Part shown: positions 12,278-20,204 of the stretch, one piece after another | Layout of the letters: every line of letters starts with the position of its first letter | How positions within the stretch are numbered: position 1 is the first letter of the stretch | Assembly (NCBI GenBank): GCA_018822105.1 | Contig: JAHJLB010000063.1 | Location: 1-60,210 of the forward strand | Length of the DNA stretch: 60,210 nt | From: Pseudomonadota bacterium | GTDB taxonomy: Bacteria > Desulfobacterota > Desulfovibrionia > Desulfovibrionales > Desulfovibrionaceae | Reading direction: 5' to 3' | Notes under the pieces: generated by a model | What the model saw: the letters and a program-made list of their open reading frames with translations, nothing else | The model's database searches: none | Told to the model about the DNA's origin: nothing | Program-made: the position numbers and the translations under genes

Positions 12278-14884
12278 GTGAAGGAACTCTTGCCCCTGCT
12301 GTCCCGCCCCAGCCGCTACCTCGGCAACGAATGGGGGACGGTGCGCAAGGATCCATCCACCCTGCAGGCCCGCGTGGCCCTGGCCTTCCCGGACATGTAC
12401 GAGGTCGGCATGTCCTACCTGGGCCAGAAGATCCTGGCCCAGGCCGTCAATGAGCGCCCGCGCATGCAGGCCGAGCGCGTGTACGCCCCCTGCGTTGACA
12501 CCGCCGCCATCCTGCGCGAGCACGGCGCGCCCCTGGCCACCCTGGAGACCGACACGCCCCTGGCGCGGATGGACGCCGTGGCCTTCAGCCTGACGCACGA
12601 GCTCTGCTACACCAACGTTCTGTACATGCTCGACCTGGCGCAGATCCCCCTGCACGCCGAGGAACGCCTGGGCGGAGACTGGCCGCTCATCATGGCCGGC
12701 GGCGGGGCCTGCTTCGACCCCGAGCCCCTGGCCGGATTCATGGACCTCATGGTCCTGGGCGATGGCGAGGTCGCCCTGCCGGAAATCCTGGAGCGCGCGG
12801 CCGCCGCCCGCGCGGCCGGCACGCCCCGGGCCGAGCTCCTGCGCCAGCTCACCGGCATCCCGGGTGTGTACGTGCCGAGCCTCTTCGCCTGGGACGGCCC
12901 GGGCAAGCCTGTCCGGCCGCTATTGCCGGGCTACGCGCGCGTGGAGAAGGCCCTGGTGCCCGACATCGAGAACGCGCCCTTCCCCACCTCCCCGGCGGTG
13001 CCCTTCGGCCAGGCCATCCACGACCGCTTCACGCTGGAGCTGGCGCGCGGCTGCACGCGCGGCTGCCGCTTCTGTCACGCGGGCATGGTCTACCGCCCGG
13101 TGCGCGAGAAGACCCCGGAACGCCTGGAGGCCCAGCTGGTCGAGGCCGTCAGCGCCACGGGCTTCGAGGAAGTGTCCATGCTCTCCCTGTCCACCGGCGA
13201 CTACTCGGCCCTGGAAACGCTCTTTGACACCACCTTTTCGCGCTGCGCGGCGGAGCAGGTGACCATCTCACTGCCCTCCTTGCGCGTGGGCTCCCTGTCC
13301 GAACGCATCATGGGCCGCATGGCCAGCATCCGCCGCACCGGGGTCACCCTGGCGCCGGAGGCGGGCAGCCAGCGCCTGCGCGACGTCATCAACAAGGGCG
13401 TCAGCGAGGAGGCCCTGGTGGCGCATGTGCGCACCCTCTTCGAACACGGCTGGCAGCAGGTGAAGCTCTATTTCATGATCGGCCTGCCCACGGAGACCGA
13501 CGAGGATCTGGACGCCATCGCCGACCTCTGCGTCAAGGTGCGCGACGCGGCGGGGCGCCACGTCAAGCGCCTGCAGGTGACGGCGGCGGTGTCGCCCTTT
13601 GTGCCCAAGACGCACACGCCCTTCCAGTGGGAGGGCCAGATCGGCATGGACGAGATCCGCCGCCGCGTCTACCGCATCAAGGACGCCCTCAGGCCCTACA
13701 AGCGCATCACCCTCAAGTACCACCAGCCGGAGATGAGCTACCTGGAGGGCGTGTTCTCGCGCGGGGACAGGCGGCTCGGGCCAGTCATCGAAAGCGCCTA
13801 CCGCAAGGGAGCGCTGTTCTCCAGCTGGCGCGACCACCTGAAGCTGGAGCCTTACATGGAGGCGCTTGCCGAGCACGGCCTGACGCCGGAGGAGTATCAG
13901 GCCCCGCGCAATCCCGAAGCCCCGCTGCCCTGGGACCACCTGGACTGCGGAGTGTCCAGGGAGTTTCTGCTCACCGAGCGCCGGCGCGCCCTGGCCGGCA
14001 GCATCACCGAGGACTGCCGCTACGGGGCCTGCCGCAACTGCGGGGTGTGCAGCATGGATGGCCGCAAGTCGCGCCTGACTGCGCAGGCGGCCAAGACCGA
14101 GATCCGCCCGCGCATGGTTTTTTTCAAGCGCGACCAGGAAGATGGCCCGGATGTGCGGGTCGAGGGCTACGAGGCCGGGCAGGAGCCGCCAGCGGCCCCA
14201 ACCGGGGAAGCCCCGGACGCCGCGCCCAAGCCGGACCTCTCCGAGCGCCAGGCCCAGTACCGCATCTGGTACGAGAAGCTCAACGAGGCCGCCTACCTGA
14301 GTCAACTGGAATTGCAGAGCATTTTGGAGCGCGCCCTGCGCCGCACGCGCTTTCCGCTGTCCTTCAGCGCGGGCTTCCACCCCATGCCGCGCATCTCCTT
14401 TGGCCGGGCGCTGCCCGTGGGCGTGGAGAGCCGGAGCGAATGGTTCACCCTGACCCTGCGCGAGAACCTCGCGCCGCAGCTGGTGCTCTCCGGCCTGGCC
14501 GCGCAGATGCCCCACGGCCTGACCCCGCTGCGCATCGAGGTCATGGGCGTGCTGGAGCGCACCAAGCAGGCCGTGCGCGAAGACTTCCTGGTGCGCTACT
14601 CGGGCAGCGCGCAGGACATCGCCCGCTGGCAGGGCCAGTGGGCGGAGCTCATGGCGCGGGAGAGCTTCGTGGTGGAGCGCAAAAGCAAGAACGGGCCCAA
14701 GCCCACGGACGTGCGCGCGCTGGTGGCCGAGGCCCGGCCCGAGGGCCCGGACGCCCTGCGCCTGACCCTGGACTGGGCCAACGACTACATGAGCCCGGTG
14801 AACCTGGTGCGGGCGGTGAACGCGCCCATCACCCCGCTGGCCGCGCATCTGCTGAAGACCGGCCAGGAGTTCGCAGGGGGATAG
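12278..14884 (+). CDS. Radical SAM protein fused to a DUF2344 domain
   Basis: An 868-aa protein. The N-terminal region (LAFPDMYEVGMSYLGQKIL ... GGGACFDPEPLAGFMDLMVLGDGE) is a cobalamin-binding-like domain. The radical SAM core has C259-x3-C263-x2-C266 (RGCTRGCRFCHAG), which would hold a [4Fe-4S] cluster and S-adenosylmethionine. A cysteine cluster (YGACRNCGVCSMDG, about residue 585) follows. The C-terminal 220 residues match DUF2344 (YRIWYEKLNEAAYLSQLEL, RFPLSFSAGFHPMPRISFG). In many bacteria these are two neighbouring genes. The substrate is not established; tRNA or peptide modification is a guess. The GTG start has AAGGAG upstream. Confidence 0.88.
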   Translation: MKELLPLLSRPSRYLGNEWGTVRKDPSTLQARVALAFPDMYEVGMSYLGQKILAQAVNERPRMQAERVYAPCVDTAAILREHGAPLATLETDTPLARMDAVAFSLTHELCYTNVLYMLDLAQIPLHAEERLGGDWPLIMAGGGACFDPEPLAGFMDLMVLGDGEVALPEILERAAAARAAGTPRAELLRQLTGIPGVYVPSLFAWDGPGKPVRPLLPGYARVEKALVPDIENAPFPTSPAVPFGQAIHDRFTLELARGCTRGCRFCHAGMVYRPVREKTPERLEAQLVEAVSATGFEEVSMLSLSTGDYSALETLFDTTFSRCAAEQVTISLPSLRVGSLSERIMGRMASIRRTGVTLAPEAGSQRLRDVINKGVSEEALVAHVRTLFEHGWQQVKLYFMIGLPTETDEDLDAIADLCVKVRDAAGRHVKRLQVTAAVSPFVPKTHTPFQWEGQIGMDEIRRRVYRIKDALRPYKRITLKYHQPEMSYLEGVFSRGDRRLGPVIESAYRKGALFSSWRDHLKLEPYMEALAEHGLTPEEYQAPRNPEAPLPWDHLDCGVSREFLLTERRRALAGSITEDCRYGACRNCGVCSMDGRKSRLTAQAAKTEIRPRMVFFKRDQEDGPDVRVEGYEAGQEPPAAPTGEAPDAAPKPDLSERQAQYRIWYEKLNEAAYLSQLELQSILERALRRTRFPLSFSAGFHPMPRISFGRALPVGVESRSEWFTLTLRENLAPQLVLSGLAAQMPHGLTPLRIEVMGVLERTKQAVREDFLVRYSGSAQDIARWQGQWAELMARESFVVERKSKNGPKPTDVRALVAEARPEGPDALRLTLDWANDYMSPVNLVRAVNAPITPLAAHLLKTGQEFAGG

Positions 14885-15009
14885 GGCAAGGCGGCGAGAC
14901 GCGTCCGGCGGCTTAAGGCTCCGGCGCTCTCGCGCACCTTGCCTGCGGGCGGGCGACAACGCTAGAGGCTTGTGGAGCAGAAGACCGTGGAGAGACCCCG
15001 GGAGGGAAC

Positions 15010-15474
15010 ATGGAGACGAGGGTGAACCTGTGGAAGCCGGAATACCAGCTCGACATTGAAGTTATCGACGACCAGCACAGGGGCTTTTTCGACCTCTGCA
15101 TGAAGTCCGACATGCTCTGCGAGGCCGCCCAGACCCGCCCCGTCCAGCTTCAAGACTTGGTCCATCTCATCTACGCCATGCGCGCGTATGCCTTCAAGCA
15201 CTTCCATGCCGAAGAAACCCTGCTGCTCAAGTACGGGTACCCGAGAATCTATCCCCATATCCGCCAGCATGACGTGTTCCTGGGCAAGCTGCAGGAGTTC
15301 ACCGCCAAGCTGAACGACCTCCTGGCCGCGTCCCCATCGACCGGGCAGGAGGCCTTCCTGGACAGCGCCAAGGGCATCAACGACTATCTCGCGGACTGGT
15401 GGGGCAGGCACATCCTGAGCATGGACCTGGACTACGCGTCTTTCATCCGCGAGCACAAGGGCGCCAAGGCCTAG
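15010..15474 (+). CDS. Bacteriohemerythrin
   Basis: A 154-aa single-domain hemerythrin that binds O2 reversibly at a di-iron centre. Motifs in order are IDDQHRGFFDL, YAFKHFHAEETLL, HIRQHDVFLGKL and WWGRHILSMDLDYASF, supplying the His and carboxylate ligands of the family. No membrane or signalling domain is attached. In anaerobes such as Desulfovibrio it is thought to scavenge or sense oxygen. GGGAGGG precedes the ATG. Three bases separate its stop from the convergent PilZ gene. Confidence 0.92.
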   Translation: METRVNLWKPEYQLDIEVIDDQHRGFFDLCMKSDMLCEAAQTRPVQLQDLVHLIYAMRAYAFKHFHAEETLLLKYGYPRIYPHIRQHDVFLGKLQEFTAKLNDLLAASPSTGQEAFLDSAKGINDYLADWWGRHILSMDLDYASFIREHKGAKA

Positions 15475-15477
15475 GCC

Positions 15478-16167
15478 CTAGCTGCTGGCGCACGCCTCGG
15501 CCAGCAGGCCCCGCGGGGCGAGGTGCCGCGCCGCAAGCTCCTTGAGCTGCCCCGGGCGGATGTCCAGAAAACGCAGCCCGAAGCCGTTGCGGCCGGAGGC
15601 CCTGGCCTTGGCTTTGCGCCAGCAGATGTTGGAGAGAATCGGGGTGCGGTCCTCAAGGCCTTCGATGCGCAGCCGCACAAGCTCACCGGACCCGAACGCG
15701 CATGGGCTGGAGACGAACCCGCCGCCGTCGGAGATGTCCAGGATGCTGGCCCGGGCGGCATTGGTGAAATAGAAATCGTCGCTGGCCGCCAGCAGCCCGT
15801 CAAGCACCACAGGCACCCGCCCGGAGTGGCGCACCTCGCGCGGGGCGAAGCCCTGCACCCGCAAGGGGAAACCCTCCGGATCGTCCAGATAGGCCACCTC
15901 TCCCCCCTGCCCCTGGCGCAACACCCGCAACACCGGGAACACCCCCGCCAACTGGAAGATCTGGCTCCGCTCCAGGCGGGGCGCGCGCATGACCTTCTCG
16001 ACCTCCAGCACAAACCCGCCGAACGGGTGGTCGTGCAGGCGGTCCAGCAGATAGGTCACGGACGGGGCATACTGCGCCGCGAGGCGCAAGCGCTCCATCT
16101 CCTTTTCGTAATCCTGGGGCCTGTCCGTCAGGACAAGCACATCCCGCCTTGCGCTACCCGCACCCAT
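15478..16167 (-). CDS. PilZ-domain protein 1
   Basis: A 229-aa cytoplasmic protein. The C-terminal half is a PilZ-like domain: REVRHSGRVPVVLDG, then the ILDISDGGGF signature (D-x-S-x-x-G type), LVRLRIEGL and ICWRKAKAR...GLRFLDI. These are the elements that bind cyclic di-GMP, though the N-terminal arginine motif is partly degenerate. The N-terminal half (DYEKEMERLRLAAQY, GGFVLEVEKVMRAPRLERSQIFQLAG) is shared with the next gene and is of unknown fold. It is paralogous to 16318-17004 on the same strand. Confidence 0.82.
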   Translation of the reverse strand: MGAGSARRDVLVLTDRPQDYEKEMERLRLAAQYAPSVTYLLDRLHDHPFGGFVLEVEKVMRAPRLERSQIFQLAGVFPVLRVLRQGQGGEVAYLDDPEGFPLRVQGFAPREVRHSGRVPVVLDGLLAASDDFYFTNAARASILDISDGGGFVSSPCAFGSGELVRLRIEGLEDRTPILSNICWRKAKARASGRNGFGLRFLDIRPGQLKELAARHLAPRGLLAEACASS

Positions 16168-16317
16168 GACACCCTCCCGTCCCGAGCCATCGATAGAAGA
16201 AGGACGTATACCAAGTTCTGGGCAAAAGGGAAGCCCTAAGCGTGATTTTCGTTGCCTGAGCCGACGGAGGAGAGGGTTGAAAAACCAAGAGCCGGGCCCG
16301 ACGGGGAAATCCTTGCC

Positions 16318-17004
16318 TCAGCCCGTCACCTTCAACGGGCCTGGATCCTCCGGGGGCGAGATGTAGCGGGTCACGAGCTCGTCGAGCTGGGCGGGACGGA
16401 TGTCGACAAAGAGCAGGCCGATGCCCGGCAGGGTATGGGCCTTGCCCCAATGCTTGCGCCAGCGGATGTGCGCCTGGATGGGGGCGGGGTCTGTGAGCTC
16501 CAGGATGCGCAGATGCACGAATTCCTGGCTGGTGAAGTCCTCCAGGGTATAGGCGAAGCCGCCGCTGGCGGAGATGTCCAGGAGATTGGACCGGACGGGG
16601 TTGGCGAAGGCGGCGTCATCCTCGGGGGCGATGAGCACGTTCAGGCGCGACGGGACCCGCGTGTGGCAGCGCACGCACCGGGGGCTGAAGACCTTGACGT
16701 TCATGGCGAAGCAGCCCGGATCATCAAGGTAGGTCAGGGTCTGGTCCTCGCCCTTGCGCATGGTCCGGAGCAGCGGGAAGGAGCCGGCGACCTTGAGCAG
16801 GTGGTCGCGCTCCGAACGCTTGGCGCGCATGACCCGCTCCACCTCGAGCACAAAACCGCTGGTCGGAGTCTCCAGCAGCCTGTCCAACAGGCCCGAGACC
16901 TTGGTTGCGAACTCCAGCTTAAGCCCCAGCCGCCCGAGATCGCGGCTGTACTCGTCAGGCCGTTCGGTCAGCACCAACACCGTTTTACTGCTGTCTTTGC
17001 CCAT
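16318..17004 (-). CDS. PilZ-domain protein 2, paralogue of the neighbour
   Basis: A 228-aa protein with the same architecture as 15478-16167. The shared N-terminal half includes FVLEVERVMRAKRSERDHLLKVAGSF (shown only as its family counterpart), followed by a C-terminal PilZ domain with RCVRCHTRVPSRLNV, LLDISASGGF and IRWRKHWGKAH...GLLFVDI. It probably arose by tandem duplication. AGGAGG lies just before the ATG. A 150-bp gap separates the two genes. An HD-GYP gene upstream on the same strand suggests a cyclic di-GMP circuit; the output is unknown. Confidence 0.82.
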   Translation of the reverse strand: MGKDSSKTVLVLTERPDEYSRDLGRLGLKLEFATKVSGLLDRLLETPTSGFVLEVERVMRAKRSERDHLLKVAGSFPLLRTMRKGEDQTLTYLDDPGCFAMNVKVFSPRCVRCHTRVPSRLNVLIAPEDDAAFANPVRSNLLDISASGGFAYTLEDFTSQEFVHLRILELTDPAPIQAHIRWRKHWGKAHTLPGIGLLFVDIRPAQLDELVTRYISPPEDPGPLKVTG

Positions 17005-17117
17005 GCGCCCCTCCTGCCAAGAAATAATGCTGTGGAGAAGTATCCCACAGAATTGCGCTCATGGGAACACACAATATCAACATCACGACATGGTTACGTA
17101 GGGGCCGCCGCTTCCAG

Positions 17118-18140
17118 CTATTTGTGCTTCCCGTAGGCAACCAGCAGAGCCTGGAGATTGCGCGACAGCTCGGCGTCATACCCCGGATCCTGCACCAGGA
17201 TGGCTGCGGCCTTCATGGGCTCCTGGGCCTCGGCATAAACGCGCTTGCTGGTCATGGCGCAGAAGGAGTCGGCCAGAGCGCACAGCCTCCCCATGTCGCC
17301 CAGGGCCACGCCCTGCTTCTTCTGCGGGTAGCCGGCTCCGGTGAGGCGCTCGTGGTGGTCGGTGACGCATTCCTCGACCTCGGGAAATCGCAGGTCGAGC
17401 TTGGAGAGCATCTCGTAGCCGGTCTGCGTGTGGCGCTGAAGCTTGGCCCGCTCGTCCGGGGTGAGGGGCTTGTCCTTCTCGCGGATGAAGGCCGGGACCT
17501 TGCTCATGCCCAGGTCGTGCAGAAAGAGCCCCACGGTCAGGTGGTCGAACACCTTGCGCTTGATGTCCCCGGCCTCGTAGTGCGCAGCCTTGGTCTTCGC
17601 GTGGATGGCCAGGCCCATGATGGCCGAGTTGAAGGAGTGGTTCTCCAGGCTGTGCACCGGGTGCAGCCGCCGGGCCAGGGCGCGGATGCGGTGGATGTCG
17701 TGGTACAGATACTCGGTGAGGACCAGGACGTCGGTCCAGAGCTTGGCCAGCACCATGGGCACGGGCTGCTCGTAAAACTCGCCCAGCCGCCGGGTGAGGG
17801 CCTGGGTGAAGATGTCTGCGATCTCGGTCTCGTGCAGATTCTTGTCCACCAGCACCAGATCCAACTGGTAGCTGATGTGCTTGACATAAATGGGGTGGTC
17901 CTCGCGCGAGACGAAGATCAGCCCCTGCTCCACCTGCTGGGCCAGGGCCTCCACCTGCTCGTTGCTCAGCCGGTCGCCGCCCCGGCAGAAGGGGACGATG
18001 CGCGCCACGTCCTCCTGAAACCGAAAGAGGTTCAAGGGCGGGCGGTACTTACTGAAGCTCTCCAGAATATCCAGGTTGATCTGGTAGTATTCCTCGTCCA
18101 GAGCGTCCGGGATGTCTGCTTTCTTTTTATCTCCAGCCAT
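17118..18140 (-). CDS. HD-GYP domain protein, probable cyclic di-GMP phosphodiesterase
   Basis: A 340-aa protein. The N-terminal 140 residues are a helical sensor-like region without membrane segments. The C-terminal HD-GYP domain has H208-D209 (LFLHDLGMSK), RHTQTGYEML, DHHERLTGAGYP (the HHE and GYP signatures) and ADSFCAMTSKR. Members with these residues hydrolyse cyclic di-GMP to GMP at a metal centre. It diverges from mraZ and stands upstream of the two PilZ genes, likely effectors. Confidence 0.92.
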   Translation of the reverse strand: MAGDKKKADIPDALDEEYYQINLDILESFSKYRPPLNLFRFQEDVARIVPFCRGGDRLSNEQVEALAQQVEQGLIFVSREDHPIYVKHISYQLDLVLVDKNLHETEIADIFTQALTRRLGEFYEQPVPMVLAKLWTDVLVLTEYLYHDIHRIRALARRLHPVHSLENHSFNSAIMGLAIHAKTKAAHYEAGDIKRKVFDHLTVGLFLHDLGMSKVPAFIREKDKPLTPDERAKLQRHTQTGYEMLSKLDLRFPEVEECVTDHHERLTGAGYPQKKQGVALGDMGRLCALADSFCAMTSKRVYAEAQEPMKAAAILVQDPGYDAELSRNLQALLVAYGKHK

Positions 18141-18411
18141 TGTGCCTGCTTCGCGTTGCCCTTGAGGACCAAGGCGGGCGGGCGCCCGCGCTGTCTGGGC
18201 TCCCGAAGGATTCCTGCCCAGGCCAGCGGCCCTAATATTAATTCCTCATCCTGATTGCCCCAGCCCTGCCAGACCAATCCATAACCATCATGCATCGCAC
18301 ACTGTTCCGAAGGATCCGGCTGGACTTCGGAGAACTGCGTTGACCTCTACCCTTATTTCCGGTGGATGAAAATGTTTTTTGTGTTGACTTTCCCCTGGAA
18401 TTCATAAAAAA
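18141..18411. other. Divergent intergenic region, HD-GYP gene to mraZ
   Basis: The region between the two divergent start sites carries both promoters. An AT-rich stretch with TTGACT at 18384-18389 and ATTCATAAAAAA lies just before the GTGG boxes, but spacing to a clear -10 hexamer is not canonical, so I do not name an exact promoter. Confidence 0.4.
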
Positions 18412-18445
18412 GTGGGGCGAAGTGGAAATACGTGGGAATTAGTGG
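18412..18445 (+). promoter_or_regulatory. MraZ-binding boxes: four GTGG repeats, 10-bp period
   Basis: GTGG occurs at 18412, 18422, 18432 and 18442, exactly 10 bp apart. MraZ is known to bind direct repeats of this kind upstream of its own gene. The boxes lie where they would cover the transcription start, consistent with autorepression of the whole dcw cluster. Confidence 0.85.
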
Positions 18446-18462
18446 TACGGCTAGGGGGAAAT

Positions 18463-18915
18463 GTGCGTTTACTTGGTCATGCCCACCGCAGTCTGGACCC
18501 CAAGGGACGGCTCATGCTGACCCCGGAGTTCCGCGACCAGCTCCTGGCGGAATCGCCGCAAGGCACTGTGGTGCTGACCCTGTTCCAGGGCCAGATCATC
18601 GGCATCACCCCGGCCCAATGGGATGCCTTTGTCCAGGAGCTGGAGACCAAGCTCAGCGCGCCTTCAAGCATGCTCCAGGACATGCGCCGCGTGGCCTATG
18701 CCGGCTACGTGGAGGTGGCGCTGGACAAGCAGGGCCGCATCCAGCTGCCCACGCACCTGCGCAAAAGCGGACGCATCGACAGGGACATCGTGCTGGCCGG
18801 CGTCGGCAAGCGCTTTGAGATCTGGGACAAAGACCGCTTCGAGGCGTTGCTGGAGCAGAGCCACGCGGACGTTTCCGGGGAAATGGCCAAAGCGGACATC
18901 TCCCTGCCCTTCTAG
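18463..18915 (+). CDS. mraZ: MraZ, dcw-cluster transcriptional regulator
   Basis: A 150-aa protein with two AbrB-like DNA-binding halves: GHAHRSLDPKGRLMLTPEFR near the start and YVEVALDKQGRIQLPTHLR in the middle, both with the DxxGR motif. MraZ forms rings and represses the mraZ promoter. I place the start at GTG 18463, just after AGGGGG. An open frame from 18412 would add 17 residues translated through the GTGG boxes and is unlikely. First gene of the dcw cluster. Confidence 0.93.
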   Translation: MRLLGHAHRSLDPKGRLMLTPEFRDQLLAESPQGTVVLTLFQGQIIGITPAQWDAFVQELETKLSAPSSMLQDMRRVAYAGYVEVALDKQGRIQLPTHLRKSGRIDRDIVLAGVGKRFEIWDKDRFEALLEQSHADVSGEMAKADISLPF

Positions 18916-18924
18916 CCGGATGAC

Positions 18925-19902
18925 ATGACCATGAGCGAAGCCCCCCACATCCCCGTCATGCTGAAAGAGGTGGTGGAGTACCTCTCCCCCCGGGCTGGCG
19001 GACGCTACCTGGACGGCACCCTGGGTCTGGCCGGGCACAGCCTGGGGCTTCTGCGCGCTTCCGAGGGCGGGGCCGAACTGGTCTGCCTGGACCGCGACGA
19101 ACAGGCCCTGGGCCTTGCGCGCGAACGCCTGAACGAATTTCCGGGCCGGGCCAGGACCTTCCACCTGCCCTTCAGCGCCTTTGAGACCGCGCTGGAGGAG
19201 GCCGGATGGGCCGGCATCGACGGGGCCGTGCTGGACCTGGGCGTTTCTTCGCTGCAGCTGGACGAGGCCGAGCGCGGGTTCAGCTTCATGAACGACGGCC
19301 CCCTGGACATGCGCATGGACCCTTCCGGCGGCATGCCCACGGCCCGCCTGCTGGTGAACCGCGAGCACTACGAGGAGCTGCGGCGCATCATCCGCGACCT
19401 GGGCGATGAGCCCCTGGGCGGAAAGATCGCCAGGGCCATCGTGCGCGCACGCGAGCAGGAGGATATTCGGACCACGTCAAGACTTGCGGAGATCGTGGCC
19501 AAGGCGTATCCCCCCGACCGCCGCCGCGAGGCCCGCAACCACCCGGCCACGCGCACCTTCATGGCCCTGCGCATGGCCGTGAACGACGAGATCGGCGAAA
19601 TTAAAGCATTCTTGGAGCGCATCGTGCCGCACCTGAACCCCGGAGCCCGGCTGGCCGTCATCTCCTTCCACTCTGCGGAGGACCGCGAGGTGAAGGAGGC
19701 CTTCCGCCTTTGGGCCAAGGGCTGCCGCTGCCCCATGACCCAGCAGATCTGCACCTGCGACCGCATCCCCCTGGCGCGCATTCTGACCAAGAAGCCGCAG
19801 CTGCCGACCCAGCTGGAGATGGACCGCAACCCGCGCAGCCGGAGCGCCAAGCTTCGGGTATCCGAGCGCCTGGGGCCGGACGGCGCCGAGGTGCGGAGAT
19901 GA
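18925..19902 (+). CDS. rsmH: 16S rRNA (cytosine-1402-N4)-methyltransferase RsmH
   Basis: A 325-aa S-adenosylmethionine-dependent enzyme that methylates N4 of C1402 in the ribosomal P site. HIPVMLKEVVEYL, YLDGTLGLAGHS (SAM-binding loop), GAVLDLGVSSLQLD, FSFMNDGPLDMRM and ISFHSAEDREVKE are family signatures. A zinc-like cluster CRCPMTQQICTC precedes the C-terminus. The start may be ATG 18925 or 18931. Its TGA overlaps the ftsL ATG. Confidence 0.96.
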   Translation: MTMSEAPHIPVMLKEVVEYLSPRAGGRYLDGTLGLAGHSLGLLRASEGGAELVCLDRDEQALGLARERLNEFPGRARTFHLPFSAFETALEEAGWAGIDGAVLDLGVSSLQLDEAERGFSFMNDGPLDMRMDPSGGMPTARLLVNREHYEELRRIIRDLGDEPLGGKIARAIVRAREQEDIRTTSRLAEIVAKAYPPDRRREARNHPATRTFMALRMAVNDEIGEIKAFLERIVPHLNPGARLAVISFHSAEDREVKEAFRLWAKGCRCPMTQQICTCDRIPLARILTKKPQLPTQLEMDRNPRSRSAKLRVSERLGPDGAEVRR

Positions 19903-20189
19903 GCGGCACCAAGAGCTGGGTGCTCTCGTTTTTTTGCGCCATCTGCGGCGCGCTTTTGCTGGGCCTCACCTCGGTGTGGATGAGCGTCGTGCGCATGGAG
20001 CTGGCCTACGACATCAACAAGCTTGAAAAAGAGCTGGCCAGCCGCACCACGCTGGTGAGCAAGCTGGAGTTGGAGCGCAACAACCTGACCTCGCCCTACC
20101 GTCTCAAGCGCCTGGCGGCCACTTACGGGCTTGCGCCCGTGGGGCCGGGACAGATGCGCTTGATGGCCGGGCAGGGTCAGGGGAACTAG
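19899..20189 (+). CDS. ftsL: Cell division protein FtsL
   Basis: A 96-aa bitopic membrane protein: short cytoplasmic N-terminus, one transmembrane helix (VLSFFCAICGALLLGLTSVW), then a leucine-zipper-like coiled coil (LEKELASRTTLVSKLELERNNL) and a short tail. FtsL joins FtsB and FtsQ in the complex that activates FtsW/FtsI. The identification rests on size, topology and position between rsmH and ftsI. The ATG overlaps the rsmH stop (ATGA). Confidence 0.88.
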   Translation: MSGTKSWVLSFFCAICGALLLGLTSVWMSVVRMELAYDINKLEKELASRTTLVSKLELERNNLTSPYRLKRLAATYGLAPVGPGQMRLMAGQGQGN

Positions 20190-20204
20190 ACGGCAAGGGC
20201 GGAC

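Noticed and set aside
15011-15022. 12-bp match to the att core (TGGAGACGAGGG) at the hemerythrin start
   Set aside because: Short, inside a coding start, without integrase or tRNA features; chance similarity.
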